Virus record (IMG/VR): IMGVR_UViG_3300024520_000117
Span: 1 to 47,564 of that record
Origin: a virus
Reading direction: 5' to 3' (one strand)
Length of the DNA: 47,564 nucleotides
Position 1 is the stretch's first letter. The number at the start of each line of letters is the position of its first letter. Below, in pieces: positions 29,435 through 38,628 of this stretch. The notes below the pieces were generated by a model, which saw only the letters and a program-made list of their open reading frames with translations, did no database searches and had not been told where the DNA came from. The position numbers and the translations under genes were made by a program.

Positions 29435-31034
29435 TTTCTGTGCTCCAGCTTCCACCTTCAATAGCAGTGCTTATCGAATGGATTTCGACATCTTCAAAAT
29501 TAACTGCGTTTTTTGCCTCGTATTGTATGCTTTTGAATTCCCCGCCTTCTTCCAGAGAGGCAAATCGATCATTCAATGATGCGCCACCTAATACTGATGT
29601 GCCGAGAGTGAACTGATCCGTGGTGGCGGTGCCGAGGACATCAGTTCCCCCTTGCGATATATTTTGTGTCTGTTGTGTGCCATTGTCCCTGACCCAGCCA
29701 AAGATTATATCGCCGTCATTCTTGGGGGCTATGGCGAGCGCAGCAATAGAGATGGTCTTCTCCATAATGCTCGTTCCATAATTCAGGAACGGGAGGGTCA
29801 TCTTGTAAGAGATTGAAGTTATGCCATCAATGCTGCGGTCTGCCTGTATGAGTTTTCTGACATGCCCATCGGTGCCGCCAGAGAAAATAATCGCCCTGTT
29901 GTTGCTGCCGGGGTCAATGCCACGCATCAACGAGATGGCAGTATACGCAGGCCACTCAGCCCAGCGTACATTTTTGAACCTGTAGTCCATCATCAGGATC
30001 GTGTTGTTTGAAGATGAACTGTCCTTTGCTAGTGTGAATAAGACATAGCCGCCATCATCATAATTGTCTGCCCAGGCAAACTTGAGTTTTGAGAAATTAA
30101 TATGCTCTCGTATCCACCCCTGTATCGGACGAGATAATGCAGCCTCGTTATAATCACCAAAGGCGGCTGTCGCATTCAGGCTACGGATAGTGCCATCAGA
30201 CCAGATAAAGCCGACATCGCCCTGTTGCCCCCCGCCGAAATGAAAAATACTGTTATGGCCGACAGCCCCAACTCCCTTGATAAACGGGATACGCAGGAAA
30301 CTGTCGGGGCCGGTGGGGGCAGAACCTGTAATGCGCGTGATAGACCCCTTGTATGGTCCTTTAAATACCCAGAGGTCATTCTTGTGTGAGACGAGTGCTG
30401 TGATCCTGTCACCATCATCCGGGCTAATATCAATATGCCCCGAACCTGTACCTGTCCAGTCAGCCGCATTCAGGTAGGTTGCGTAATAGAGTCTTGAAGG
30501 CACGGCAACATTGCCTGCTGCCCAGAGCCGGTTCTTATGCTCCGTGGAAAATGCAAAATTCGGTGGGGAACCTGCCAGGTTCTGTGCAGTAGACCCATCC
30601 CATGACTTCGGTACATCAGCAGACGAATCGCTTGACATGATGATGAGATCGTTGAGCATGGAATAAGACGGTATCTTGCCTGCCTCCAGCCCTGTAAACA
30701 GATTTGTGAATGAACCATCGCCATCATCTTTCATAATGACAGTCCCGACATGGACGATGCGATGCTGTGCCGATGTGCCACTCGTACCACTCAGCCAAGC
30801 ATCAAAGATCCCCATGATGTCAGCCCCTGAACCCAATGCTGATGAGGTCAGTTTCGATGTGCCGGGAGATTTACGTGTGCCGCCATCCAATAAATAAACA
30901 AGGTTTTCTGCATTAACCAGAAACGGAACGGATACCTGACCTTCCTTAACCTGAACTGCATCGGCTGTGGGACCGAAATCACTGCTCCAGCCGCCCCCTA
31001 TTAGATGCTTGATCCACTGTGATTTCTCCGTCAT
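29427..31034 (-). CDS. Tail hub / nozzle-like protein (beta-propeller type, 535 aa)
   Basis: A 535-residue protein built from repeated Trp/Asp/Gly-rich strands: IFDAWLSGTSG, SYSMLNDLIIMSS, NRLWAAGNV, DLWVFKGPYKGSI, VGFIWSDGTIRSL. The pattern suggests a propeller, like P22 gp10 or T7 gp12 that closes the tail end. It follows the adaptor gene by 5 bp, the usual order in podoviruses. The assignment rests on pattern and place. Confidence 0.6.
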   Translation of the reverse strand: MTEKSQWIKHLIGGGWSSDFGPTADAVQVKEGQVSVPFLVNAENLVYLLDGGTRKSPGTSKLTSSALGSGADIMGIFDAWLSGTSGTSAQHRIVHVGTVIMKDDGDGSFTNLFTGLEAGKIPSYSMLNDLIIMSSDSSADVPKSWDGSTAQNLAGSPPNFAFSTEHKNRLWAAGNVAVPSRLYYATYLNAADWTGTGSGHIDISPDDGDRITALVSHKNDLWVFKGPYKGSITRITGSAPTGPDSFLRIPFIKGVGAVGHNSIFHFGGGQQGDVGFIWSDGTIRSLNATAAFGDYNEAALSRPIQGWIREHINFSKLKFAWADNYDDGGYVLFTLAKDSSSSNNTILMMDYRFKNVRWAEWPAYTAISLMRGIDPGSNNRAIIFSGGTDGHVRKLIQADRSIDGITSISYKMTLPFLNYGTSIMEKTISIAALAIAPKNDGDIIFGWVRDNGTQQTQNISQGGTDVLGTATTDQFTLGTSVLGGASLNDRFASLEEGGEFKSIQYEAKNAVNFEDVEIHSISTAIEGGSWSTEND

Positions 31035-31039
31035 TCACA

Positions 31040-32068
31040 TTATTCCCTGCGCTCATCAAAGGCTGACCCGAGGGTATGCCTGCGACCAGTGCGGCTATAA
31101 GGGCTGCGTGCAGTCCGTTTATAAGCCCCCATGCGTGGGGTGATCTGTGGTCTGACGCTGCCGATCTCTGAATCAGCGGTCATACGGATAATGATATCGG
31201 TATATTCCCCCTTGGCTTCCTGGGAACGCGTGTCGTTCTTCTTGTCACGATACCAATGATAGAGGGCATGGAGGACAATAGCATGGCGATAACGCAGCGG
31301 GACGATGGGTTCATCATCATCATTAGTCATCTGTGCCTGCTCTACTCCGGCAGAGGTTACTGCAAGATTCGCTGTGATGTAATTATAGGGCACCAGATAA
31401 TAGTCATCCGGGGGTTTACGGAATATCACGCGGCGTACTGGTGTCGTGTCACTGCCGAAAGCCCGGTCAACAATAGTCGCATGGGTAATCTTCCCCGGAG
31501 TCTTGTTACGCGGATAGCGTTGTCTGAATTCCCTGCGATTGATTAAGTTGACAGCTTGATTGGTATCAAAATACTGGAGGTCAAACGGGCGCAGGAAATC
31601 AGAAGCCAGATCATATTCGTCTTCATAATAAGTATAACTGCCCGATGTCTCAGTCGTATCCTGGTAACGCTCGTTCAATACGATGTTGGTATCATCTGTC
31701 ACGGCTGAAATGGTATAGACATTGACAGTGCCGTTGACTGTCATCTTACCTGTCGTGCGTGTGTTGTTTGCGCCGAAGTCGTGTGCCGTATCCCATGCGG
31801 TGCTGGTGCCTGCCAGTGCGGTAGACCCCTTGGTAATCGCCACGGTGCCGGTTGAATAGGGTTTCATGGTCTGCAAGACCCCTTTGCGTTCTGCCCATGG
31901 GAATTTCTCACCGTTACCGATGTGCATGTCGTATAATGCAGTATTTATCATCGCCTTAGCTTGATTTTCGGTTGCAGTAACCGAAGTTTGAACCCTGACT
32001 TTATTTTGGAGGCTGGTGAATAAATCAGCAAAGGTCGTGACCTGTAGAGCCGGATTAGTTGCTGCCAT
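31040..32068 (-). CDS. Head-tail adaptor protein (P22 gp4-like, 342 aa)
   Basis: A 342-residue protein with a helical adaptor core: FADLFTSLQNKVRVQ...NTALYDMHIGNGEKFPWAERK, EYDLASDFLRPFDLQYF and YRHAIVLHALYHWYRDKKN. An inserted beta part (about 72-140, SSTGTVAITKGSTALAGTSTAW) is common in such adaptors. It should join the portal to the tail hub. Shares one base with the preceding small gene (TAATG). Confidence 0.7.
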   Translation of the reverse strand: MAATNPALQVTTFADLFTSLQNKVRVQTSVTATENQAKAMINTALYDMHIGNGEKFPWAERKGVLQTMKPYSTGTVAITKGSTALAGTSTAWDTAHDFGANNTRTTGKMTVNGTVNVYTISAVTDDTNIVLNERYQDTTETSGSYTYYEDEYDLASDFLRPFDLQYFDTNQAVNLINRREFRQRYPRNKTPGKITHATIVDRAFGSDTTPVRRVIFRKPPDDYYLVPYNYITANLAVTSAGVEQAQMTNDDDEPIVPLRYRHAIVLHALYHWYRDKKNDTRSQEAKGEYTDIIIRMTADSEIGSVRPQITPRMGAYKRTARSPYSRTGRRHTLGSAFDERRE

Positions 32069-32223
32069 TAATTCATCCTCCGTCTTTGCCTGTATGCTTC
32101 AGTTATTGGATCACATAATCCATAAATAGAGATAGGATTATTTTCAGGCCAATAGCATCTCAATCTGTATGACATCTCAGATATAAGATAGCTAAAATCA
32201 GTCAGTTGCGTTGCCGTACCCAT
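32068..32223 (-). CDS. Small protein ahead of the adaptor (51 aa)
   Basis: ATG at 32223 to TAA at 32068-32070, which overlaps the adaptor start. The product (TQLTDFSYLISEMSYRLRCYW...AYRQRRRMN) is basic at the end. It fills a gap otherwise lacking a gene and may help adaptor folding or be a short structural subunit. Confidence 0.5.
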   Translation of the reverse strand: MGTATQLTDFSYLISEMSYRLRCYWPENNPISIYGLCDPITEAYRQRRRMN

Positions 32224-32251
32224 TATTCAATCCTTAATTTATATTTAATCA

Positions 32252-33616
32252 TTAGTTTTTCGCCAATAAATATTGTATTACATTATGTCTCTGTACTGCG
32301 TTATGCGCTACGTTATATATAATCACTTCTTTTACTTGGATGTTTGACCAAGAAGAACCACCACCACCTTCAGAACCTAACGTAAAACCTCCCCACGCAT
32401 TAGACCCGAGAGATGTTGTATCTATAACTGACGCATTATTATTTAATTGAAGCGTGATTGCTGTTGTTGAATCAAAAACTACACTAAAAACCGCGTATGT
32501 ATCTACCGCCCAAGTAGTTAAATGACTGGTATTTGTCCCACCGTTATGTGCAGCAACTCGCGGAGTAGAACTAATTTGAAAAGAACGGGGGGTTACTGCG
32601 GTATCCCCTCCATAAAACACAGCTGCATTAGACCAAGTTACTTGTCTACCAAGGAAATAAACCGTAGTCGGTTGATTTAAAGTAAACGCTGTCGCTTTAA
32701 GATAATTATCATCCCCATCGAACAGGATTGAAGTTGAGCCAACTATCTGTGCTAACCAGCCACCCGTTGAATTGACAGTAACAGTTGCCCCTTGTGCGCT
32801 TGATTCTGTGAATGAGGTTGTGCCTTCTGCCTCTGCGGTGAAGTCAGCATCGAATACTAATGTTCCATCAATACCATCGTAGACTTGGGCTTGGTAGAGC
32901 TTGCCTATCGTTATATTATTTACAGATGTTGGAGATTCAACACCAATATATAAATCAACATTGCTTGCATATATAGCTGTAGTGCCAGCATCGACAACGG
33001 TAGTTCCTAACTGTGTGTATGTAACATTATCATCAGAAGTCCAGAATTTTATATCTTTCCCCCCAGACCCATTATCTACATCAACCGTTACCTTTACCCA
33101 ATGAACTGTTCCGTTAGTAAACCCTACCGCCACCGTAGAATCGACTGTGACTATATTAGTCCCATCGCCTGAGAGTTGGATTCTTAATTTCCCGGTAGCC
33201 CCGACGAATAATCTATAACTATTTTCATTAACAACATCCACATCCCACTTAGCTACAAGCATAGCGTTGGTGGCGGGAGTCCAATCATCAAGAGCAACTT
33301 TCGCTCGTAAATCAAAATCCCCTAGTATATCTAAAGCGGCAGCATCAGGCGTAGAAGCGTAATTACCCGCTACTCCCGGCAACCATAGATAATTAGTGCC
33401 TGAGTGTTCTAAGAAAGCAGGCTTCTTGGTTCCGGTGGATTGTAAGAGATGATTGTCGTTCCAAACGTCATCCCATTGTGAGACAAGGACATCGCTTGAG
33501 CCTGTGGTGATGCCTTGCCCATTTTGATACCAAGCAACTTTACCGGGGAGATCGATTGGTGAAAATGCTTTCTTAAAGGCACGACTCCTTCTAAGATTCT
33601 GCCTTTGGATTGGCAT
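32252..33616 (-). CDS. LamG/concanavalin-A-like lectin fibre protein (454 aa)
   Basis: A 454-residue protein with two jelly-roll modules. The first (about 95-235) has DFDLRAKVALDDW, SYRLFVGATGKLRIQLSGDG and WVKVTVDVDNG; the second (about 300-445) has TVYFLGRQVTWSNAAVFYGG, FSVVFDSTTAITLQLN and IQVKEVIIYNVAHNAVQRHNVIQYLLA. This is typical of concanavalin-A-like/LamG folds that bind sugars. Its place between the adaptor block and head genes suggests a receptor-binding protein, perhaps gained as a unit. Confidence 0.7.
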   Translation of the reverse strand: MPIQRQNLRRSRAFKKAFSPIDLPGKVAWYQNGQGITTGSSDVLVSQWDDVWNDNHLLQSTGTKKPAFLEHSGTNYLWLPGVAGNYASTPDAAALDILGDFDLRAKVALDDWTPATNAMLVAKWDVDVVNENSYRLFVGATGKLRIQLSGDGTNIVTVDSTVAVGFTNGTVHWVKVTVDVDNGSGGKDIKFWTSDDNVTYTQLGTTVVDAGTTAIYASNVDLYIGVESPTSVNNITIGKLYQAQVYDGIDGTLVFDADFTAEAEGTTSFTESSAQGATVTVNSTGGWLAQIVGSTSILFDGDDNYLKATAFTLNQPTTVYFLGRQVTWSNAAVFYGGDTAVTPRSFQISSTPRVAAHNGGTNTSHLTTWAVDTYAVFSVVFDSTTAITLQLNNNASVIDTTSLGSNAWGGFTLGSEGGGGSSWSNIQVKEVIIYNVAHNAVQRHNVIQYLLAKN

Positions 33617-33617
33617 G

Positions 33618-34016
33618 TTACTTCTCCAGTCTGAATTCTAGGATTATATTGTAACTTGCCCCATCAATAGCCCCATCAGTTGTTAATAACACATCGCCTG
33701 TATCACCAGCAGATTTCGGGTCTACGAGGGCATCCCCTTCATAATCGAAAAATCCATTACCGGACAGCACAACCATTTCATCATCCGTTGTGTGATCCCA
33801 ATACAAGGTCACATAATTAAACCCAGTTACCTGATACTGCACTGACAATAATGAAACACTGGATGGTACAGTCGTTCCATCGCCCAATACAAGACCGGAG
33901 ATGTCTAATTTACTGACCGCGCTTTCGCCTGTTCCGTCAGACTCATTGGTGATCTGGAGTTTATGCCTTGTCCCAGAACTGGAAAACGTGGTGATCGTGT
34001 TGACGACATCAGTCAT
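33618..34016 (-). CDS. Conserved virion-associated hypothetical protein (132 aa)
   Basis: A 132-residue beta protein of a type I recognise from other, often marine, phages: FSSSGTRHKLQITNESDGTGES, VQYQVTGFNYVTLYWDHTTDDEMVVLSGNGFFD and DPKSAGDTGDVLLTTDGA. A virion role is inferred from location. Shares TAATG with the gene upstream. Confidence 0.6.
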   Translation of the reverse strand: MTDVVNTITTFSSSGTRHKLQITNESDGTGESAVSKLDISGLVLGDGTTVPSSVSLLSVQYQVTGFNYVTLYWDHTTDDEMVVLSGNGFFDYEGDALVDPKSAGDTGDVLLTTDGAIDGASYNIILEFRLEK

Positions 34017-34855
34017 TATTCAAGCTCCCTGTTCCCCAGAGTGGGGATATCTTCGTCTGTTGGTTCAACAGGATTGCTTGTCTCTGGATCGGGTTTATCT
34101 TCAGGGGCAACATCACTTGCTCCACCAGCCTCTGTCTTAGCGGCTGGTTCAGCCTTGGCTGTCGGTTCAGCATCAACATAACTCTTGATAATCGCCTTGA
34201 TTGCGCTACGCGCCTCGGCTGGCATGGTGCATAACGCCTTCGCCAGTTCGGGGTCAAGCAGTTTCAGGGTGGCTATTTCACCTTCACTGAATATGACGCT
34301 GGAAGGGATATGATCCATATGAAATTCCTTGCCCGTGATCTGCGCGTTGTCCATATTCATCTGTTGCGAACCGCCACTGGGCCGATACATTTCAATATTA
34401 GACAGATCGGTGGAATCCGGCAGGCTATCATCAATCGCGCCTGATGCGTGCAGGCGTTTACGAATATTCTTCCATTCAAGGATCGCATCCTTGTTGCGTG
34501 CCTCCCATGTTCGGTGCTTGTCAACGGCTCCTGGCGGGTTACGTCGCATCTCTTCCTGTGTCGGCATCCCCTGCCTGATCTGACTGATCAGTTCTGCTTC
34601 ACGGCTTTTTGCCAGATCGAGTTCGTGCGTAGCGTATTCACGCGGCATATCTCTTTCCAGGGTCTGCTTGATGTTATTCAGTTGCCTGAACATGGCGGGT
34701 TTATCTTGTATGCGACCCGAGATATGTGCCGGAGAAGAAAGCGCGGTTTCCAGCCCCTTCTGTTCTTCTTTCATGTCCTCGACCTGCCTTGGTTTCAATA
34801 ACGGCGCGGTCTGTTCACGGAAGGGTTTGCACTCGGCTGTCTGAATATCTGTCAT
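34016..34855 (-). CDS. Hypothetical late protein, helical with acidic Pro-rich tail (279 aa)
   Basis: The N-terminal 170 residues are helical and charged (CKPFREQTAPLLKPRQVEDMKEEQKGL, EATRMP-like basic patches), a middle part has HMDHIPSSVIFSEGEIATLKLLD, and the last 60 residues are Ala/Glu/Pro-rich and disordered. It is not a recognised family; it may be an assembly factor or minor virion protein. Confidence 0.5.
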   Translation of the reverse strand: MTDIQTAECKPFREQTAPLLKPRQVEDMKEEQKGLETALSSPAHISGRIQDKPAMFRQLNNIKQTLERDMPREYATHELDLAKSREAELISQIRQGMPTQEEMRRNPPGAVDKHRTWEARNKDAILEWKNIRKRLHASGAIDDSLPDSTDLSNIEMYRPSGGSQQMNMDNAQITGKEFHMDHIPSSVIFSEGEIATLKLLDPELAKALCTMPAEARSAIKAIIKSYVDAEPTAKAEPAAKTEAGGASDVAPEDKPDPETSNPVEPTDEDIPTLGNRELE

Positions 34856-34868
34856 GTTAATTCTCCAA

Positions 34869-35081
34869 TTAGCTATTCCAATTTATATTATCATAGCCTA
34901 TACGGTAATTTTTGTTAGCCACAAACGATTTTATTTCATTTCGTAAATCTCGTCTGTCAACTCTGTCCATACCATCCACCAGATTTTTTTCCAAACCAAA
35001 CTCGTAGTTTTCCTGCTTGATCAAATCACTACCAGTCATTTTGTCCGGCAGGTTAGTGCCTGATATCAGTTTTTCAGTCAT
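34869..35081 (-). CDS. Hypothetical 70-aa protein
   Basis: A charged, helical protein (EKNLVDGMDRVDRRDLRNEIKSFVANKNYRIGYDNINWNS). AGGAAACCG is the likely ribosome site. Part of the late operon, no recognised function. Confidence 0.5.
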   Translation of the reverse strand: MTEKLISGTNLPDKMTGSDLIKQENYEFGLEKNLVDGMDRVDRRDLRNEIKSFVANKNYRIGYDNINWNS

Positions 35082-35088
35082 CGGTTTC

Positions 35089-35334
35089 CTATTCCAATAA
35101 AGACAGATAGACCTTGTAAAGTTCTTCTACCATAGACCATACGTCTCTACCCCCAGAGGTCTGCGTTTGATCAGAAAGATATAAAATTACGCTTTCTACC
35201 TTGTACCCAACACCATTAAAGTAAACAATATCGTCCTCGCGTAGCCCATACTCAACCCCGTCCATTTCGTGAAACAACACCTCTTCAGTCCCATCCAAAT
35301 AGAATTGGTATGTAACTTGATAGGGGCTGGACAC
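35089..35334 (-). CDS. Hypothetical 81-aa beta-rich protein (GTG start)
   Basis: Starts at GTG in the overlap TAGTG with the beta-helix gene. The fold looks like a small beta barrel: TYQFYLDGTEEVLFHEMDGVEYGLREDDIVYFNGVGYKVESVILYL. It ends in TAG. Unknown role. Confidence 0.5.
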   Translation of the reverse strand: MSSPYQVTYQFYLDGTEEVLFHEMDGVEYGLREDDIVYFNGVGYKVESVILYLSDQTQTSGGRDVWSMVEELYKVYLSLLE

Positions 35335-36317
35335 TATGAACTCTGTATAACTTCTGGCCCTGTTGCAGATTTAACTGCTGTTCCTGACCATACGCCAGTC
35401 GTTGTTGAAAATGCAGTACATTTACTTGACCAGCAATTATCAGCAATGGTGTCGCCCTGTGTTGGCGCTGAATCAAACTCAACAGCCTGATCAGGATCAG
35501 CCGTACTCAAAAGTGCATTAATAAAACCGCAATTCTTCAAGTAGAGCAACCGCTCAATATCAGTAGCCCCGTCACCATGAATCATAGAAGCATCAGAGGA
35601 TGTGGTATTGAGTGCAAATATACAGTCCTCAACTATTACGTCTCTCGCAACCTTGCCGGTGATTGTTTCACGGTTCAGAAGCATACACGTATTTTTCGCA
35701 GTTACTTGGTAAACTAAAGACCCAAACCAGCAATGATCATAATGCGCTGAATCACCATTGCATAATATGTATGCCCTGCCTGTATCAGACAGCAGTGTTG
35801 ACTTAACAATCTCACAATAAGACAGCCTGGTGTACTCACCACCATCTGCAAAGGCATAAAGGCTGGTAGAAAGCGTATCAGAACTATCAAACTTGATGTT
35901 GACAAAAGAATTACCAACCCCTGTATTCTGTACGATAGCGATGGCAGAACCTGTGGTCACGCCCATCGTCCATCGGGAACGCTGCCCCACATAACGCCCA
36001 ACCGCATCCAGCCCCATGAAATGAGTTCTATTTTTGGTAAGGGTTAATTCGTCTGATGCTGAATGACCAGATGATGCTGACAGGATAACCAGATCGTGAT
36101 TGTTCGATGTCATCAGTGCCTCTGCCTGTGCAGGCGTGGCTAATGGCTTGGACATCGAAAGTCCATCATTGCTGGATAAGCCATTTGTAGGATTAACATA
36201 AAACCGCTTACCGCTACCCTGCCCCGCTGTGTTACCGAAAAGCGTAGGAATACCGCCGCCGCCAAGAAGCACACCGTCTACGACCATGCCTTCTGCGCCC
36301 ATGTTGAAATCAGCCAT
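35334..36317 (-). CDS. Right-handed beta-helix-like virion protein (327 aa)
   Basis: GAGAGGTGGC precedes the ATG. The protein has a Gly-rich head (GVLLGGGGIPTLFGN), a segment (RFYVNPTNGLSSNDGLSMSKPLATPAQAEAL) seen at the start of many phage pectin-lyase-like proteins, and repeated short strands with Asn/Cys turns typical of parallel beta helices. Likely a structural or surface-binding virion protein. Stops with TAG at its overlap with the next GTG, so TAG is a working stop in this genome. Confidence 0.6.
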   Translation of the reverse strand: MADFNMGAEGMVVDGVLLGGGGIPTLFGNTAGQGSGKRFYVNPTNGLSSNDGLSMSKPLATPAQAEALMTSNNHDLVILSASSGHSASDELTLTKNRTHFMGLDAVGRYVGQRSRWTMGVTTGSAIAIVQNTGVGNSFVNIKFDSSDTLSTSLYAFADGGEYTRLSYCEIVKSTLLSDTGRAYILCNGDSAHYDHCWFGSLVYQVTAKNTCMLLNRETITGKVARDVIVEDCIFALNTTSSDASMIHGDGATDIERLLYLKNCGFINALLSTADPDQAVEFDSAPTQGDTIADNCWSSKCTAFSTTTGVWSGTAVKSATGPEVIQSS

Positions 36318-36380
36318 AATAAGCCACCTCTCTAATTAAGAAGCAATGAATGAATTGGCTATCCATCCACCAGCTTGTGT

Positions 36381-36581
36381 TTACAGCCCTTTAGAGGCTG
36401 GATGTATTTTCGCCTTCGTTACGCCACCACTGCGATCCTTGCCCTGGGTCTTACCAGGGACATCAGGCCATGCGGCTGTCTTTTCAGGCATCGGTGCGCT
36501 GCCAGTCTTGGAGGCGTTTTTAAGACCACTACCACTACCGCGGCGCTTGTTAAAATCTTCGTTAAAATTCGGGTTTGGCAT
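36381..36581 (-). CDS. Small basic, disordered protein after the capsid gene (66 aa)
   Basis: Start at 36581, with GGAGGGCATGAA upstream; the frame opens earlier but those starts lie in the hairpin. The product is Gly/Lys/Pro/Ser-rich without hydrophobic core (GSGSGLKNASKTGSAPMPEKTAAW). Possibly a capsid-associated peptide. Confidence 0.5.
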   Translation of the reverse strand: MPNPNFNEDFNKRRGSGSGLKNASKTGSAPMPEKTAAWPDVPGKTQGKDRSGGVTKAKIHPASKGL

Positions 36582-36605
36582 TTCATGCCCTCCGTTGACC
36601 AACAA

Positions 36606-36630
36606 GATACCTGCACATAATGCAGGTATC
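36606..36630 (-). terminator. Perfect hairpin after the major capsid gene
   Basis: GATACCTGCA / TGCAGGTATC with a 5-base loop, 15 bp after the capsid gene stop. On the minus strand it is followed by TTGTTGG, only a weak T-run. Such hairpins below capsid genes usually give partial termination or stabilise the capsid mRNA. Confidence 0.65.
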
Positions 36631-36644
36631 CGTCAGGTCATTGA

Positions 36645-37613
36645 TTAACTTACCTGTGCTCCGAGCGCCCATCTCCAATTAACGTAAGCATTACTGTAGC
36701 GTGCATAGCCCCGCCACTTCGCAATTATGGTATCAAGGTCTTCCGCGAATGCGAACTCAACTGGAATACGGTCTACCCAGAATACCATCTGCTTGCGTTG
36801 GGCTGAATCGGTCATAAACCAATCGTTGACATCGGACATATACTGCCATTCTTTCACCGTGAAAACGCCTTGGTGCACGTTACGGTTATTGTTGGCGGTA
36901 TCGACCTTGCCCATTGACTGCACGATCTCAAATGCCTCTTCAAACTTATCAGGCGGTATCCAGAGTTCGTCGGGGTTATCCGCCCAGCGGTTAGCCCGAT
37001 CATCTCGGAACGTTCTGAACTGAATCCGAGCAGCAGAGACAGCCGTTGCTGTCAGTGCAGTCGTAACCAAGTTGTCAAACCCGGTTGCGGTACTGGCACC
37101 TGATGTCGTGGTATGGCTGTTGGAACAGAGTGCCACGGCTTCAGAGTTGTTGTAGAAAAACGTATCTACACTGAAGGCATTGACAAACATCCTCGCGCCA
37201 TGTTTTTGTCGGGTACGCTGATAGGCGGTTGCCAGTCCAGCGGGGCGTTGATCCATGATGTTGAACTGATCATCATCGAACAGTTTGCGCTCGACCTGTA
37301 CGCCTGAAGCGAATTCGACATGCGTTGCGGTGGTATCAAACCCCTGCGATGCAGAGTCATAAGTCACCGAACCTGTAAATTCCGCCCAGTCGCCATACGC
37401 GCCGACGTTGCTCCACTTCATTTCGTTTCTGCCGTTATCGGGCGGGAACGTATAAAGCTCGGGCAACATGTCGTCTAGCTGTGGCAAGTTTTCGTTGAAG
37501 ATCCTCTGGAAACGAGGATCAAGTAAATCACCGAATTGACCAGATGTATGCGGTACTGCATAGCAAACAAACTGGCTAATCAGGAAATTGATGAATTGCT
37601 TTAATTGTCTCAT
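36645..37613 (-). CDS. Major capsid protein
   Basis: Start at 37613 (ATAGGAGAATTGAT before ATG), giving 322 residues; the upstream extension is antisense-free but overlaps the 239-residue gene. Capsid pattern: FNENLPQLDDMLPELYTFPPDNGRNEMKWSNVG, EFASGVQVERKLFDDDQFNIMDQRP, DELWIPPDKFEEAFEIVQSMGK and a C-terminal RYSNAYVNWRWALGA. Place after scaffold and before tail genes agrees. It should fold as an HK97-type subunit. Confidence 0.8.
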   Translation of the reverse strand: MRQLKQFINFLISQFVCYAVPHTSGQFGDLLDPRFQRIFNENLPQLDDMLPELYTFPPDNGRNEMKWSNVGAYGDWAEFTGSVTYDSASQGFDTTATHVEFASGVQVERKLFDDDQFNIMDQRPAGLATAYQRTRQKHGARMFVNAFSVDTFFYNNSEAVALCSNSHTTTSGASTATGFDNLVTTALTATAVSAARIQFRTFRDDRANRWADNPDELWIPPDKFEEAFEIVQSMGKVDTANNNRNVHQGVFTVKEWQYMSDVNDWFMTDSAQRKQMVFWVDRIPVEFAFAEDLDTIIAKWRGYARYSNAYVNWRWALGAQVS

Positions 37614-37623
37614 ATCAATTCTC

Positions 37624-38343
37624 CTATGACAGTTTGTTGAGGAAATGGTCGGATGGGACGGCAAGGATGTAGGATTTGGTCGTACCCTCACTTGCCTTGT
37701 CACCAAGGACCGTTTCAATACAGATAAATTCAGCCGCGCCGGTACTGACCGCGACAGAGGCATCCATCTGTTCAAAGGTTGCTGAGAGTGTAATCGTGGC
37801 ACAATCAATTTCCATCGGCCATACCGGGGCAACCATTGCCAAATCACCGACTTGATGATCATTTTCAAATGCGACTGTTGGATCTGCTGTGGTCGAATTT
37901 GTCCAGGTGGTTATCTTCCGTTTCTGACCGGAATTTGCCCCGTCAAAGAACCATACTGTGCCACTGTCCATACTTGCTGTGCCGAAATTCGTACTCGCTA
38001 CATCCAAGCCATCGGTTGTGGCTGTGGTTACAGCGTAGGTGGTCAGTGCGGTGTTTGAGGTTGTGGCTCCAGAGAGTAATATCTTGAGGATCACATCGGG
38101 ATTGATTACGCATGATACGGTGCGTTCTGCGGTTGTGCCGTCTGTCTGTTGCGCGGTGACATAGGTGGCTGTATCGAGATTCAGTCCTGCCATGTCTGCG
38201 GCATTAGTCGTGGTCGGTTCGTCCAGTCCGGCTTCAGCCCCGGTACTCGCTAACAGCGGGATACCGACAGTCGAAACAGTCTGAGCGATCTGATACTTCT
38301 TGATGACAGGAGCGCCGCCATGTAAAAAGCCTGCTACTTCCAT
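37624..38343 (-). CDS. Head protein, possible decoration or minor capsid (239 aa)
   Basis: A Thr/Ser/Ala-rich, beta-type protein of 239 residues (HGGAPVIKKYQIAQTVSTVGIPLL...MEIDCATITLSATFEQMDASVAVSTGAAEFICIETVLGDKASEGTTKSYILAVPSDHFLNKLS) just before the capsid gene. Many podoviruses have a small beta protein here that decorates the capsid. Its TAG stop is part of the capsid gene's ribosome site. Confidence 0.5.
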   Translation of the reverse strand: MEVAGFLHGGAPVIKKYQIAQTVSTVGIPLLASTGAEAGLDEPTTTNAADMAGLNLDTATYVTAQQTDGTTAERTVSCVINPDVILKILLSGATTSNTALTTYAVTTATTDGLDVASTNFGTASMDSGTVWFFDGANSGQKRKITTWTNSTTADPTVAFENDHQVGDLAMVAPVWPMEIDCATITLSATFEQMDASVAVSTGAAEFICIETVLGDKASEGTTKSYILAVPSDHFLNKLS

Positions 38344-38346
38344 TGT

Positions 38347-38628
38347 TCATCTCCTTTTGAGGAAAAGTCTGCATTTGACTGAAATGGTTTTACAACCATC
38401 ACAGTCGCCAATTACGAAATTATGAGTTGGAACCAGTTGTTTTTCTTCATACCCAACCGATTTCGCATCAAATTTCCGATAGCAGTGCAGTTCGCAAAGG
38501 ATTACGGCTTTTTCTAAAGCGACGAGATCAGCGACCCAGCCGCCATGTACTCGTCCTACAGGTCTTCCCGGTGCCTTATGCCGTGTGAGTTGATGGGATC
38601 TTGGTTTGCTCTTTACAATCGCAATCAC
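38347..38628 (-). CDS. Hypothetical basic Cys-rich protein (93 aa)
   Basis: A basic protein with a Cys pattern ILCELHCYRK ... GDCDGCKTISVKC, possible zinc site, overlapping the scaffold gene end by 4 bp (ATGA). Not a recognised family; head-region location. Confidence 0.5.
   Translation of the reverse strand: MIAIVKSKPRSHQLTRHKAPGRPVGRVHGGWVADLVALEKAVILCELHCYRKFDAKSVGYEEKQLVPTHNFVIGDCDGCKTISVKCRLFLKRR

Noticed and set aside
37614-37868. N-terminal extension of the capsid frame by 85 codons
   Set aside because: It lies inside the 239-residue head gene in another frame, has basic low-quality sequence, and a good ribosome site marks the start at 37613.
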